Assembly: GCF_037392515.1 (NCBI RefSeq)
Contig: NC_090280.1
Coordinates: 18,850,001 to 18,914,000, forward strand
DNA: 64,000 nucleotides
Origin: Haliotis asinina
Taxonomy: Eukaryota; Mollusca; Gastropoda; Lepetellida; Haliotidae
Direction: 5' to 3'
Position 1 is the first letter of the stretch; each line of letters opens with the position of its first letter. The position numbers and the translations under genes are program-made. Below, one piece after another: positions 12,088 through 22,214 of this stretch. The notes under the pieces were generated by a model, which ran no database searches, was not told the DNA's origin, and saw nothing but the letters and a program-made list of their open reading frames with translations.

Positions 12088-13235
12088 GAAATATTCAAAA
12101 TATTATCCCTAAATTGTAGAGGCCTAAACGGAAAATGCAAGTATTTAGGGTTTTGAAAAACAAAAAGGCCCAGATACAGTATAAAATTTGCAAGGTGTAC
12201 ATTTTACATCAGATCATGACCTAATAAGAAGGCCTCAGTGGGGCTATATGGAATGCTATGTCTCTCACTTTAAAAATAACTGAAGTGGAACAACAATTTT
12301 ATTCAATAATAATTTTGAATTTTAAGTTGTCAGTTCTACCACAGACGAAGAAGAAAGTATCAATGTGGCACTAGATGTTCTCAGAAATGAGAAGATATAT
12401 ACACCAGTAAATCTACACGGACCCAACACTGATAAACCAGACTTCATACGAAAAATTAATAACATAGCTGAAGATTTTGAGGGAGAACTAATTATTTCGT
12501 GTGGTGAGTTGTTGATCCTGAGAAAGGCACACATCAATATAAACATATAAATAATCCTAATGGTCGACAAAAAATGATACAGACTATAAATGATACCTAA
12601 GATTAATACAAAGACAATACAAATAAATAAGGTAAGAGGATTATCTTCTAACATCTACTATTATGGAAGATGTTACTGTTAAACATAAGAGGAAATACAA
12701 TAGAAGCCAAACTAGAAGCAGATTTAAATAATTGTGAAATTAAATTAAGTGAAGTAAATGATGAAATTGAAAAAGGATACACTAATGGAAAATTTCAGGA
12801 AACTAAATCTGAAGTAGAAAATGTAAATAGAATAAAAACTAAAGGCTTGTTCATAAGATCAAAAGCCAAATGGATAGAACAAGTAGAAGAACCATCCAAA
12901 TACTTTTTGCAATTAGAATCTAGGGATTTTCTCAAGAAATCTTTATCAAAACTTGAAAATAGAGATGGAACTGTACTGAATATACAAGATGATATTATCC
13001 AAGAGGTTATGAATTATCATGAATAGTTATATACAAGTGAAGACTGCTCACAAACTGACTTAGAAAATCTTTTTATACAGCCACCAATTCCAAGACTTGA
13101 TGATCTCACTTCCAGCAAATAGAATAAAGCACATACTGTCTTTAATAGTCCACGAGGATCGAAAAGGCTTTGTAGCTGGTAGGTGTATTGGAGAAGTAAC
13201 CAGAATGATCTATCATGTGATGGATGCACATTCAC
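12088..13235 (+). mobile_element. Decayed LINE (L1/Tx1-like), endonuclease-to-RT region
   Basis: Near 12110 a degenerate SLNCRGLNGK-type string matches the start of an endonuclease domain, followed by many stops. An open stretch at 12670-13026 reads as the linker and RT start (GLFIRSKAKWIEQVEEPSKY, FLQLESRDFLKKSLSKLE), then LYTSEDCSQTDLENLF. At about 13140 the frame resumes further into the RT with EDRKGFVAGRCIGEVTRMIY, so an internal piece is missing around 13120-13140. Truncated at both ends; an old, dead copy. The clade is inferred from these motifs. Confidence 0.8.
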
Positions 13236-13660
13236 ATTGGTGCATTCACATTGTACTTGCTACTCCATAACAAATATCATCTCCCACCGGCCATTTCTCT
13301 TCCATTTTAAATAAATACAATCATGGTCAAGTTTTTTTTTTGTTTCTTCTTGCTTTTTTTTTTAAACATATCGGTCAACAACAACAATTTTATGGATGTC
13401 GTTCTGCGCAACACAATCGCCTCCCCGCTTGTTATTTCCTCACTATTTACGTTTGACACTGAAGGTCGTGGTCATCGGTAAAAGAAGTTTTCCATGGGTT
13501 TAGCCTACACCAAAGAAGCCCAGGAGGCCCAGTGAAGTACAACCGAAGCTGAACTCATTCCAGAGCGGTCGCAGCTTTAGAAACCGGAATGTTAATACCA
13601 CAGTTTGCCTAGTGTTTATCACGGTAAGCGAACGGGTTAATGCATTTCAAAGAAAGCCAT
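13236..13660. other. Intergenic, possible promoter-upstream DNA
   Basis: No coding signal or repeat recognised. It has T-rich runs near 13330-13365, then a more GC-balanced stretch leading to the TATA box at 13674. Confidence 0.4.
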
Positions 13661-13673
13661 GTCTAATTAGAGG

Positions 13674-13681
13674 TATAAATA
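13674..13681 (+). promoter_or_regulatory. Candidate TATA box
   Basis: TATAAATA lies about 100 bp upstream of an ATG in good context (AAAATGG at 13780). A start site 25-30 bp downstream would give a 5' leader of about 70 nt. Positional inference only. Confidence 0.35.
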
Positions 13682-13779
13682 TATATTTGTCACGACGGTC
13701 GATGGCAGTTACTCTCCATTATTTGTTGCCAGGTTGGCACCCCAGACAAACTGGATTGAGAACGATACAACTAAACAAA

Positions 13780-13855
13780 ATGGCGGATGTATATCCCTCT
13801 CTCGTCTCAAAGTTATATTTAGCTCCGCCCAGTGAAACAGCTTATGCTAACCACA
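13780..13855 (+). CDS. Candidate first exon or upstream ORF of the trihelix gene
   Basis: ACAAAATGGCGGATG is a typical metazoan start context. The frame opens MADVYPSLVSKLYLAPPSET and reaches a splice donor, CACA|GTAAGA, at 13856 after 25 codons plus one base. Unspliced, the frame stops at 13885-13887. Joined to the acceptor at 15845, the frame runs 33 codons including a TGA at 15866-15868 that overlaps the main ATG (15865) of the trihelix ORF, so it would act as an upstream ORF rather than an N-terminal extension. It could instead belong to another transcript. Not recognised by homology. Confidence 0.3.
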
Positions 13856-13889
13856 GTAAGAGTAGCCTTCGTTTTAAATGGACTTAAGA

Positions 13890-14540
13890 AAAATAACCAT
13901 TTGGTTCATTTACAGATTGTGACATTCAGTGACTTACGATCTTACTGACTTTATGCTTCGCGGACGTATAAATGCAATGAAAACAAGGAAGCACTCAATA
14001 TTCACTGAAACGAAACTGGAATAACGAACAATATTTAAATGCCATGCGGCAAGTACTTAAACTAACAACTGAGAAAAAGAATAGTCTTTGAACAAATCAT
14101 ATTTTCAGGGAAAATGTTCATAATAAAAAATAATTATGTAATGAAGAGTAGCCCAGAGGCTTTTTTCATTTTCAGACTTGCCACATAATCTAGACTTACA
14201 TGGGTTTTCTTGGATATATCTGTTTCAGGGTTTGTATGGCAGACCAACAATTATACTATACGTGGAATGGTGTAAACTCATAACGTAGCTTAACATAAGT
14301 AAACATGAGTTTCGTGGCAAACTGTATTGACACAGGTTAGAGGAAAATCTAAGAAATAATTATATCTCTGCTTATGTCTATCACCATGATGGATAGTTGA
14401 CTGACGTTTAGTTCCAGAAAAAGACCCTATATGTAGAGATAATTGAATATCAGGAACCGTGGACTATTAGAGACATAGGTAGGGCTCCTGTTTAATATGT
14501 TCCCACATGGAATGGGTGGTGTTCAGATAACATGTTTCAA
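13890..14540. other. Non-coding, possible intron of the trihelix gene
   Basis: AT-rich sequence without repeats, coding frames or RNA signals that I can recognise. Confidence 0.4.

Positions 14541-14595
<55 letters not shown>
14539..14595 (+). repeat. (AAAT)n microsatellite
   Basis: About 14 near-perfect AAAT/TAAA repeats. They lie at the 3' end of the antisense SINE at 14608-14872 and probably grew from its A-rich tail. Confidence 0.95.
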
Positions 14596-14607
14596 ACTAA
14601 GTAATAA

Positions 14608-14872
14608 TGGTAGTGAGTTTTACGCCGCACTCAGCACTATTCCACCTATATGGCAGCGGTCTGTAAATAATCGAGTCTGGACCAGACAATCCAGTGATCA
14701 ACAACGTGAGCATCGATCTGCGCAATTGGGAACCGATGACATGTGTCATTCAAGTCAGCGAGCCTGACCACCCGATCTCGTTAGTCGCCTCATACGACAA
14801 GCACAGTCGCCTTTTATGGCAAGCATGGGTCGCTGAAGGCCTATTCTACCCCGGGACCTTCACGGGTCAACT
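14608..14872 (-). repeat. Long gastropod SINE, near full length, antisense
   Basis: Reverse complement of the full order seen at 3.6 kb: TAGTGAGTTTTACGCCGCAC, CTATATGGCAGCGGTCTG, TCGAGTCTGGACCAGACAAT, GAGCATCGATCTGCGCAATT, CGACAAGCACAGTCGCC, CTACCCCGGGACCTTCACGG. It is the least decayed copy here. Confidence 0.85.
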
Positions 14873-15228
14873 AAATAATAAAACTAAACAAGTAACTATG
14901 TATCAATAAAATTTTATGAACGTAGAAAAACAATAAACAGGTAGACATTTGTTGTGCGTTGAAATAACAGTAATACCTATGAATGCAGCGTTTGATGGAG
15001 GAGGGCGAGGTCGGGATGGGCGGGTCCGGGAGGGTGGATCTGGGATGTCACAGTGGGGTGCTGCAGACCAATTTCTTAATAGGTTCATCCCTAGGTGTAG
15101 ATGTAGGACCAGTGAGTAATCTGTTATGAATATGAATGAATATCATAGCCCATTGTTCACACCGATTCAAACATATTTTAACTTTCTATTAATTGGCTCA
15201 GTTATGTCTTTCATACATTTTGTTCTTA

Positions 15229-15229
<1 letters not shown>

Positions 15230-15294
<65 letters not shown>

Positions 15295-15295
15295 C
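15230..15295 (+). repeat. (CTA)n microsatellite
   Basis: About 21 perfect CTA triplets directly abut the 5' end of the SINE at 15296. Confidence 0.95.
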
Positions 15296-15494
15296 TATGA
15301 AGATCCGGATTAGACTTGGTCATTAACCCGTGCTTGAATGGCAACTAACGGGATCGGGTGGTCAGACTCACACATGTCATCGTATCTTAACTGCGTAGTT
15401 TGATGCTCGTGCTGTTAATCACTGGATTGTCTGGCCCAGACTCCATTATTTCATGAACACCGTAGTATAGCCGGAATATTGATGAGTGTGGCGT

Positions 15495-15497
<3 letters not shown>
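15296..15497 (+). repeat. Long gastropod SINE
   Basis: GAAGATCCGGATTAGACTTG, AACTAACGGGATCGGGTGG, GATGCTCGTGCTGTTAATC, TGGATTGTCTGGCCCAG and the tail AGCCGGAATATTGATGAG with GTGGCGTTAAACAAC. Both ends touch simple repeats. Confidence 0.8.
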
Positions 15498-15525
<28 letters not shown>

Positions 15526-15565
15526 AACAAAACAAAACAAAACAAAACAAAACAAAACAAAAAAA
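15498..15565 (+). repeat. (AAC)n then (AAAAC)n microsatellite at a SINE tail
   Basis: About seven AAC repeats pass into about eight CAAAA repeats and then A/C runs, immediately 3' of the SINE. Confidence 0.9.
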
Positions 15566-15597
15566 ACCCCAAAATAGTAGCAACCCATTCTTCTACT

Positions 15598-15716
15598 TTG
15601 GATGGTCACGCTCGCTGATCTTGTTCATGCATGTCGCTTTACCCCAGTTGAGTAGATCGATGCCTGTCAGTCCTTGGCCTGTCTGGTCCATATTCGATTA
15701 TTTGTCACTCAGATGA
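15598..15716 (+). repeat. Truncated long SINE
   Basis: GATGGTCACGCTCGCTGATC, GAGTAGATCGATGCCTGTCA and GCCTGTCTGGTCCATATTCG match the middle of the long SINE. Head and tail are missing. Confidence 0.65.
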
Positions 15717-15864
15717 TATATTGTTTACAACTTAAAAAAACTTTTTTTTCTATTTCCGACAGTACTTTAGTGATAAAACCATACTCACTGTTACTTGTGT
15801 TGTGTCAATTGTAACTGAGTTTCACAGTGTCTTATTTGCTTGCAGTCTCAGACGCCCCATCCCG

Positions 15865-16926
15865 ATGATGAGTCAGACGGAACTCGGTCTCGACTCATCC
15901 TACATCGTCTCTACCAATGGCGTCCAGCAAGGCAACGAGATCGTTGTCAACGTCCTTGCCGCCGACGCCACCACCGTCACCAGTATGAGCGGTGTTCATG
16001 CCCACCAGAGGCATGTGGTTCCGCTGCAAGTTGTTTCCAACATGAACAACAATATCCCGCCGCAATATCTGAGTGGCGGGAACGCAGTCACTGTGGCAGA
16101 CGTGCAGCACGTGCAGACGACAGATCCCGCCCTTGCGCAGGGGCAGCAAGCCAGCATCGAGTGTCACGGAACGGTGAACGTGATCGAAGTTACTCCGCTT
16201 TGTGAAACGGATCCCAAATCGAATTCATCCACGGAGGACGATTCTGCGTCTAAGACTGGCGGCATCAGCTGGCCCAAACAGGCTGTGACGAAACTGATCG
16301 CGCTACACAAGGAGCACCAGCAGCTGTTTGATGATCCTCATTATAAGAAGAAGAGCATATGGGAGATGATAGCACGGAAGTTGAAGGACGATAATGTCAC
16401 ATACGCGTGGAGCCAAGTCGAGAACAAATGGAAGTCTCTTACGAAAAGATATCGAGATACTTTAGACTTTAACGCTAGGAATACTAACGTGATTCCCCAT
16501 ACGTGTCCGTTCTATGATGAACTTTCACAAGCGTATTCCTACGTGTCGCCTCATTCCAGCATACTTACCTCCCCTTACGCCCAAATCACCACAGTAGCTG
16601 CGGTTCAGACGCAACCCAAACGTCAGCTAGAGAGTCCAGGTCTTAACGATGCTGACATAGCGTCCTTAACAAAGAAGAAAAAATATCTGAATACGCCCGC
16701 CGCGTCAGGGCCAACGTCATCATCGGCACAAACATCATCTGCAGTGCCCAGTTTGAGCTCGGGAGTTCAGTCAGTTGAGCTCGGGTCGCTGCTACGTTCC
16801 ATCCACGAAGATCGTAAACGGCAGGACAGGTTGAAAATGGATAGGCTTGAGAAGATGCACAGAGAGAAGATGGAACTTTTCAAGCAGTTTCTGGACTTGG
16901 TGAAAGATGTCAAGCAGAAGGAATGA
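15865..16926 (+). CDS. Trihelix (Myb/SANT-like, Myb_DNA-bind_4) DNA-binding protein
   Basis: 353-codon frame in one exon. A 3' splice site (TTTGCTTGCAG) ends at 15845 and the first in-exon start is the ATGATG at 15865, so at least one upstream non-coding exon is expected. Residues ~1-130 are low-complexity, with T, V, Q and N rich stretches. Residues ~136-222 form a trihelix domain with the family's spaced tryptophans: ISWPKQAVTKLIALHKEHQQ, then KKKSIWEMIARKLKDD, then AWSQVENKWKSLTKRYRDTL, ending CPFYDELSQAY. A Ser/Thr-rich linker follows, and the C terminus (residues ~310-353) is a charged helix, probably a coiled coil or oligomerisation segment (HEDRKRQDRLKMDRLEKMHR). Such proteins are nuclear DNA binders, some domesticated from transposons. 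The target is unknown. The frame is intact and codon use is GC-richer than its surroundings. Confidence 0.88.
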   Translation: MMSQTELGLDSSYIVSTNGVQQGNEIVVNVLAADATTVTSMSGVHAHQRHVVPLQVVSNMNNNIPPQYLSGGNAVTVADVQHVQTTDPALAQGQQASIECHGTVNVIEVTPLCETDPKSNSSTEDDSASKTGGISWPKQAVTKLIALHKEHQQLFDDPHYKKKSIWEMIARKLKDDNVTYAWSQVENKWKSLTKRYRDTLDFNARNTNVIPHTCPFYDELSQAYSYVSPHSSILTSPYAQITTVAAVQTQPKRQLESPGLNDADIASLTKKKKYLNTPAASGPTSSSAQTSSAVPSLSSGVQSVELGSLLRSIHEDRKRQDRLKMDRLEKMHREKMELFKQFLDLVKDVKQKE

Positions 16927-17317
16927 CATAGAACTAGAGCTGCGCATAGAAAAGGAAGCCTTTGGGCCACAGTTAACGACTGGAAAACCTTAAATATCAC
17001 ATGCTAGTGACTTTGTATCTCCCGCTTAGGAATAACACAGTGGTTCTTAAAAGAACACAACAGGGGTAGTGTGTCGCATGTCAAATCGCTGGGTGGGCAG
17101 TTAATTAGGAAGGTGAAGTAGTGGACGTTTGTAATGGGTTGTGGGCAGCTGGGACCACAGTGCTCATGTGATCAAGACAGTTCCATTGACAGGTCACCAA
17201 TCCCAAAATATCCTTTCAGAAATTGTATCCAACTCTTGTACGTTTATTTATAATATATGTAAGCTAAGATACACATAACCCCTATACTGAACTACAGATT
17301 GATAAAAAGAACAGGGC
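16927..17317 (+). other. Probable 3' UTR and flank of the trihelix gene
   Basis: Non-coding. No AATAAA lies close after the stop; the nearest clear one is around 17888-17894, beyond two SINEs. Nothing else recognised. Confidence 0.4.
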
Positions 17318-17490
17318 CCGTGGAGATCCGGGGTAGAATAGGTCTTTAGCATCCCATGCTTGCCACTTGTGCAGATGGATGCTCATGCTATTGATCACTG
17401 GATTGTCTTGTCCAGACTCGATTATTTACTAACCGCTGCCATATAGCTGGGATATTGCTGTGTGCGGCGTAAAACTCACTCACTCAATAA
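17318..17490 (+). repeat. Long SINE, internally deleted
   Basis: CCCGTGGAGATCCGGGGTAG, TCCCATGCTTGCCACTTGTG, CTGGATTGTCTTGTCCAGAC, ATTTACTAACCGCTGCCAT and the tail AGCTGGGATATTGCTG, GGCGTAAAACTCACTCACTC. The GGGATCGGGTGGTCAGG block is missing. Confidence 0.8.
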
Positions 17491-17557
17491 TAACAGCGTT
17501 CAGAATATAGTAATTCATATGGTGTAACAGAAATTTGCAATAATGGTATCATCTATG

Positions 17558-17702
17558 ATTGTGGTTAAAGCGTTCGCCCGACACACCGAGTACCCTGCTT
17601 CCATTCCTCACACTTGGTACAATGTGTGAAGCCCATTTCTGGTCTCCCCTACCGTTATATTGCTTGAATATTGCTTATAACGGTGTAAAACCAAACTGAC
17701 AC
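17558..17702 (+). repeat. tRNA-derived SINE
   Basis: GTGGTTAAAGCGTTCGCCCG, a decayed B box, TACAATGTGTGAAGCCCATT, then the tail TTGCTTGAATATTGCTTATA and CGGTGTAAAACCAAACTGAC. Confidence 0.8.
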
Positions 17703-18029
17703 AACGTGATATAACAGACCAGGCGCTTATTTCAGCACATGAAACACCCTTAAAAACCGATGTAGAACATATCATGTGACTACATATCCAGAATACATTG
17801 GACCATGTCACGGATACATAACCGATATCAGTGGTGATTGTAGCATCATATATGATACTGGCGGTGTTGATTACGGTTCACCGCATATTAAATAAATCGT
17901 CAATTTTACGACTGTTTGATTAATAAATTTTTATATTTGTAATTGATCATTTGTGTATTTGTTGTATGTGAGTTAAAGTATCATCAGTCTTTTTAACCAG
18001 GTTGTGAACAGATCCTGCAACACGTGTCT

Positions 18030-18140
18030 GGTGGGGTAGCCTAGTGGTTAATGCCTTCACTCGCTATGCCGAAGACCAGGGTTCGATTCCCTACACAGGT
18101 GGAATGTGCGAAGCTCATTTCTGGTTTCCGACGCCGTGAT
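18030..18140 (+). repeat. tRNA-derived SINE, tail missing
   Basis: GGTGGGGTAGCCTAGTGGTT, CAGGGTTCGATTCCC (intact B box), then GGTGGAATGTGCGAAGC and TCATTTCTGG. Confidence 0.8.
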
Positions 18141-18860
18141 GACCCCCAGTCTCAACAGACCCGAGTGAACTGTACCTGTACCTACTATGCGGATCGTTCC
18201 TCATACCATCAGCCCCTTGTTTGTCATGCCGGTCATATATCGGGGTTTATGATGGGTGCTGCTCTGAACAACATACAAAACTATGTAACACGACATCCGT
18301 GATAAATCGCAAAACTCAACATCATATATATGTCACAGTCAGTTTGTGAAATCAATCAGTTTGTGAAATGACTAAACATTTCAGTCATTTCGTGAAACGA
18401 CAAAGAGAGTTAGCCATTTCACGTCATTTTGTGAAACAGCAAGGAATGTGCGGCCATCTTTCTTCATTTTTCAATAACGAAAGAGGTTTGTTCAGGGTGA
18501 ACCAATGTCCCCTTACCTCTTTCCATTAGTCGCAGAAGCACTGGGGATAACGATTAGACACAATACATAAGTCAATGGTATTGTTTTACATGATATTGAA
18601 CGTAAGATGAGGCAGTGTGCAAATGATACAGAATTGTTTCTAGATGGGTCAGAAAATAGTCTACAGGCAGCGATGAAAACTCTGGACACTTTTTACAAAT
18701 TGTAAAGACTAAGAATATATAATAAAAAACCCAAAGCTGAAGGTTGTATGGCTAGGCCCTATGGCAGTGAGTAGGCTGATATATGCACAAACCTCCAACT
18801 AGACTGGGAGGAAGGTAATTTTGGTTTTAGTTTAATTTTGGGGGTCGCAATTAAAAGACA

Positions 18861-18942
18861 AATATGGCTTGAATGGTACTGTACTACACTAAAATAAATT
18901 TATTGTAGTGTAGTACAGTACCATGCATTCAAGCCATATTTT
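18861..18942. repeat. 80-bp near-perfect palindrome inside the LINE
   Basis: The left arm AATATGGCTTGAATGGTACT, GTACTACACTA is repeated in reverse complement as TAGTGTAGTACAGTACC, ATGC, ATTCAAGCCATATT. The arms are ~36 bp and differ only by a 4-base insertion (ATGC) in the right arm; the loop is about 14 bases. Confidence 0.9.
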
Positions 18943-19563
18943 AAAATGTTATTAAATATTCCTTATCAATGGAGAACATCTATGTTTAATAGAGAATTCA
19001 TCGGAGAAAATATCAACATTCCTGAACCCTTAAGAAATATGTTCAAATACTCTGAAAGATGTAGACACTTTTATGATATATTAACAAAGATAGACAGTCT
19101 ACCTGAGGTACGTGCAAAATGGAAAACCCAATTTCCAGAAGACATGAACTGGAAAGCTATATTCACTAAATTTAGAAAATGTGCTAAGGATGTTAAACTG
19201 ATCTATTTTCAATACAGATTTATTCACAAGATAATTTACACCAAACGCTAGTTGTTATATATGAAAACTGTTGATGATGATTGTTCAATTTGTACTAAGG
19301 AAAGAGAAGATATAGAACATGTATATTATTACTGTCAGCATACCAAAAGCTTTTGGTTTCACTTTGAAGCTCTTTTGAAAGACCAAGTTTTGTCTTACCT
19401 ATGTCCACAGTCCGTTTTGGTTCCCAGAACTCAGACAGTCTTATAAACCACATCATTCTCCTAGCCAAGAAATACATACACAATAGGAGCATAAAAAGTA
19501 AAAAGATCCGTTATTTTGGAAATTCAAGAAATCTCTCAAGGAGATAATGAAAACAGGAAGATA

Positions 19564-20901
19564 TACTACCGACAGAAAATAAGGGAACCAAGAAATTGAA
19601 TGTAGATGACTTTGACTGTGACAGGGTCCGTTATCGTGGCGTATCTCCCAAACGCAACATCCAATGACAATGGAATTTCGCATAATGCATGCCCAGCACG
19701 TGCCACACGTGCATACAGAAGTTAACTCCTGTAAATGTACTGGAGAAGTCGCAATCACTAATGCAATAGAGATTGACACTTACTGACAGAAATGCCTCCG
19801 AGGCAGTATCTCGGTGAAGCAACAATATGGAGAATTGTGGGGATGATAGAGGGGGGACATCATTATGTGAAGTTGCCCGGCAGATGGGTAAATCAAAAAG
19901 TGTAATTTCACGCCTGTGGGATAAGTACCGTCAAACGGGTGGGGTTGCAACGAGACCTGGGCGTGGTAGACCAAAATCAACGACACCACGACAGGATCGT
20001 CTCATTACGTTAATTGCTGTACGCGATAGGTTTAAATGGGCCCCTGCCATCAATAGAGAATTCCGCACACTCACTGGAAGACGCATTTCAACCTCAACCG
20101 TTAAAAACCGACTCTATCAAGCTCGTCTGAAAGCAAGACGGCCTTTTAAGGGTGTCACCTTTTCAGCTCACCATAAGCGCCAAAGATTGGCATGGGCTAG
20201 GCAGCATCAGGGACGGGCTATGCGCCACTGGCGTTACACCATGTTCTCTGATGAGTCAAGGTTTTGCCTACGATTCACAGAAGGCAGGAAACGTTGGAGC
20301 GGGGAGCGATATGCCAGAGCAGCAATTCTTGACCATGATCGATATGGAGGTGGTAGTGTCATGGTGTGGCGTGGTATTACACATGACAGACGATCAGATT
20401 TGGTCATCATTAACGAAGCCATGACTGGTCAGCGATACGTTGACCAATTATTGCGTCCTGTTGTGGCTCCATTGGCTAGAGTTATCAGGCCGAAATTTTG
20501 TATTTCAAGATGATAATGCCAGACCACATTGGGCCCGAATTGTCTCCGCTTATCTCCGACAAGAAGGTATCCAGACATTGGACTGGCCCTCCAAGTCCCC
20601 AGACCTGTCCCCAATTGAACATCTCTGGGACGTTCTTGGTCGAAAGGTGTACGCCAGGCACCCAGGACCAGCCAATCTGGCCCAGCTTGGTGCAGCTCTC
20701 CAAAAGGAATGGCGGGCAATACCACGGGCAACCATCCGGAAATTGATTAACAGTATGCCATCAAGGTGCCGTGAATGTGTTGCCCAACATGGTGGACACA
20801 CCAGATATTGAACTTGACGCGTGAAATTGATTTAGTGGATATTTAAAGCAGTTTCAAATTCGCTATTATTTCATTAGTTCCCTTATTTCTTGTCGGTAGT
20901 A
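19564..20901 (+). mobile_element. Tc1/mariner (DD34E) transposon, 1.34 kb, TA-flanked
   Basis: The terminal inverted repeats are about 28 bp: TACTACCGACAGAAAATAAG then GGAACC on the left, and the reverse complement TACTACCGACAAGAAATAAG then GGAACT on the right. TA dinucleotides flank both ends (19562-19563 and 20902-20903). It sits in LINE sequence that reads through once the element is discounted. It carries one transposase gene in sense orientation. Confidence 0.9.
19792..20811 (+). pseudogene. Tc1 transposase, DD34E, broken by two frameshifts
   Basis: It starts MPPRQYLGEATIWRIVGMIE at ATG 19792. The frame shifts near 19850 (TSLCEVARQMGKSKSVISRL continues in the next frame) and again near 20480, before GRNFVFQDDNARPHWA. 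It has an N-terminal helix-turn-helix DNA-binding region with GRGRPKSTT, the first catalytic Asp in MFSDESRFCL, the second in QDDNARPH, and the Glu in SPDLSPIEHLWD, with 34 residues between the second Asp and the Glu. The C terminus is TIRKLINSMPSRCRECVAQH then GGHTRY. About 340 residues in all, the usual Tc1 size. Two indels and few other defects suggest a fairly recent loss. Confidence 0.9.
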
Positions 20902-21438
20902 TATATTGCAACAAAGAACAATAAAGAATACAAATTCGAGCAAAAATGGAGACCACTGGTGGGTATGCCCAGTGATCAATAGTTCAAGTCTCAATATACC
21001 TCTTGGTTGAAAAAATATTTCAAAATGTATTTGACACTTTTGCATTTGATATTGATCGATGAAATGTATCTGGATGGATCCAGTGTAGTGTATGTATAGA
21101 CTACACAAATATATGTATACTTCCGAACTGAATAACATGTGAGAAAAAGCAAAGCAAAACAACAATTAATGTTCTCCAGTCATTTCATCGACTGGAACTA
21201 TTGTGGCAGCAACTGATGCACTTCAGATTTGCTTTGAAGCATTTACACCTGTTTGTTTGACACTTGCTTTGTCCAGAACAGCCACACCCCACACACTCCT
21301 GTCCACCGCACTGATGAAATGAAATTTCATGAAATGACTGAAGTAATATTGACTGCTACAACACAAAATGACGCAAAATGGTTGACTCTCTTAGTCATTT
21401 CACGAAAGAACTGAATTCACAATCTGATTGTAACATTT

Positions 21439-21994
21439 AAGTATAACCAGAAATTATTGAGAATTTTAGGAATATATATATTTTCTTGGATTTCTTGTAT
21501 TAACAACCTTGACCAGCTAAGTGCTTGGGTTTATTCAAGAGAGACAACTCCGTTAACCCCTTTTCATTAGTTTGTGAAGAGTTGCATCCCTTTGTTTACT
21601 TGCTAGCAGACGACAGTTTTAGTGATTCTCAGTATGGATGATTTAGAGAAGAGGAAGTTCATTTTAGAGTATTATAACAAGGACATCCGATCAGCTAAAG
21701 TTTAGGACTAATGAAGGAAAGTGTCAATAAGACAAATCTGACAAATATTGCTAAAATGACAGAAGAGTTGGTCCGATACTGGGACAGCATGGACCACAAC
21801 TTTCTCACTTCTTTGATCAGCGGCGTGCCTCGCGGCATCGAAGCCTGCATTGGTGCTCATGGTGACTTGATATAAATACTAACTGTTCACCTGTGTATGA
21901 ATTTGGAATTTTGTTCTGCTAATACACTTAATACGTGAGTAATGAGTGAAAAAAACTTCAGTCGTTAAATTCTCAGATATTTCTGGTCATACTG
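21439..21994 (+). mobile_element. Internally deleted Tc1-like element (MITE), 556 bp
   Basis: TIRs: left AGTATAACCAGAAATTATTG, AGAATTTTA; right, reverse-complemented, CAGTATGACCAGAAATATCT, GAGAATTTA, flanked by TA at 21995. A short ORF start (ATGGATGATTTAGAG at 21634) and a transposase C-terminal remnant, EELVRYWDSMDHNFLTSLIS then GVPRGIEACIGAHGDLI (21757-21875), remain; the catalytic core is missing. The left 220 bp match the element at 55055-55738 in reverse orientation. Confidence 0.8.
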
Positions 21995-22214
21995 TAATTA
22001 CATGTATAGGATATAGAAACCAAACGATATCTGTTACAATCATTATTGGTTTTCGAGTTAAACTGCATGCTGTCGTTGTCAATATTTGGGATGGGTGTTG
22101 TTGAGGCGCACTTTTTGTTCAACGAATTCCAGCCATATCACTGGATGCCAGCTGAAGTTTGAGGCCATGTGAATTGGCAAAAGGTTAGTTATTAGGAAAA
22201 GTTGGTTATTAGGA

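Larger units (their letters stand above)
18475..21150 (+). mobile_element. Decayed LINE (L1/Tx1-like) 3' half, split by a Tc1 insertion
   Basis: The RT motifs start at about 18480 (RFVQGEPMSPYLFPLVAEAL), then CANDTELFLDGSENSLQ, the altered YADD box, near 18620. A later stretch (18946-19446) carries MFNREFIGENINIPEPLRNM, VKLIYFQYRFIHKIIY, and the zf-RVT-like zinc knuckle CSIC(8)H(4)C (CSICTKEREDIEHVYYYC). Several stops show it is dead. The tail is cut at 19563 by the Tc1 element and resumes at 20904 with ATKNNKEYKFEQKW, keeping frame once the insert and one TA are discounted. The 3' limit is approximate. It may be the same family as the 12.1-13.2 kb fragment, which covers a different part. Confidence 0.82.
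18336..21428. mobile_element. Putative inverted-repeat element hosting a LINE and a Tc1 copy
   Basis: Ends at 18336-18450 and 21310-21428 are imperfect inverted copies about 100 bp long. The best part reads TTTCGTGAAACGAC, AAAGAGAGTTAGCC, CGTCATTTTGTG on the left and, reverse-complemented on the right, TTTCGTGAAATGAC, TAAGAGAGTCAACC, CGTCATTTTGTG. The termini are CAGTCAGTTTGTGAA and CAATCAGATTGTGAA. Everything between them is explained by the LINE and Tc1 copies below, so the host element itself may be short. No family recognised and no clear target duplication. Confidence 0.45.

Noticed and set aside
12088-19563. One LINE split into two halves 5 kb apart
   Set aside because: The two fragments cover complementary regions in the same orientation, but a host gene lies between them and no insertion boundary pairs them; independent truncated copies are simpler.
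20152-20424. Other frames and antisense frames over the Tc1 copy
   Set aside because: Shadows of the transposase coding strand.
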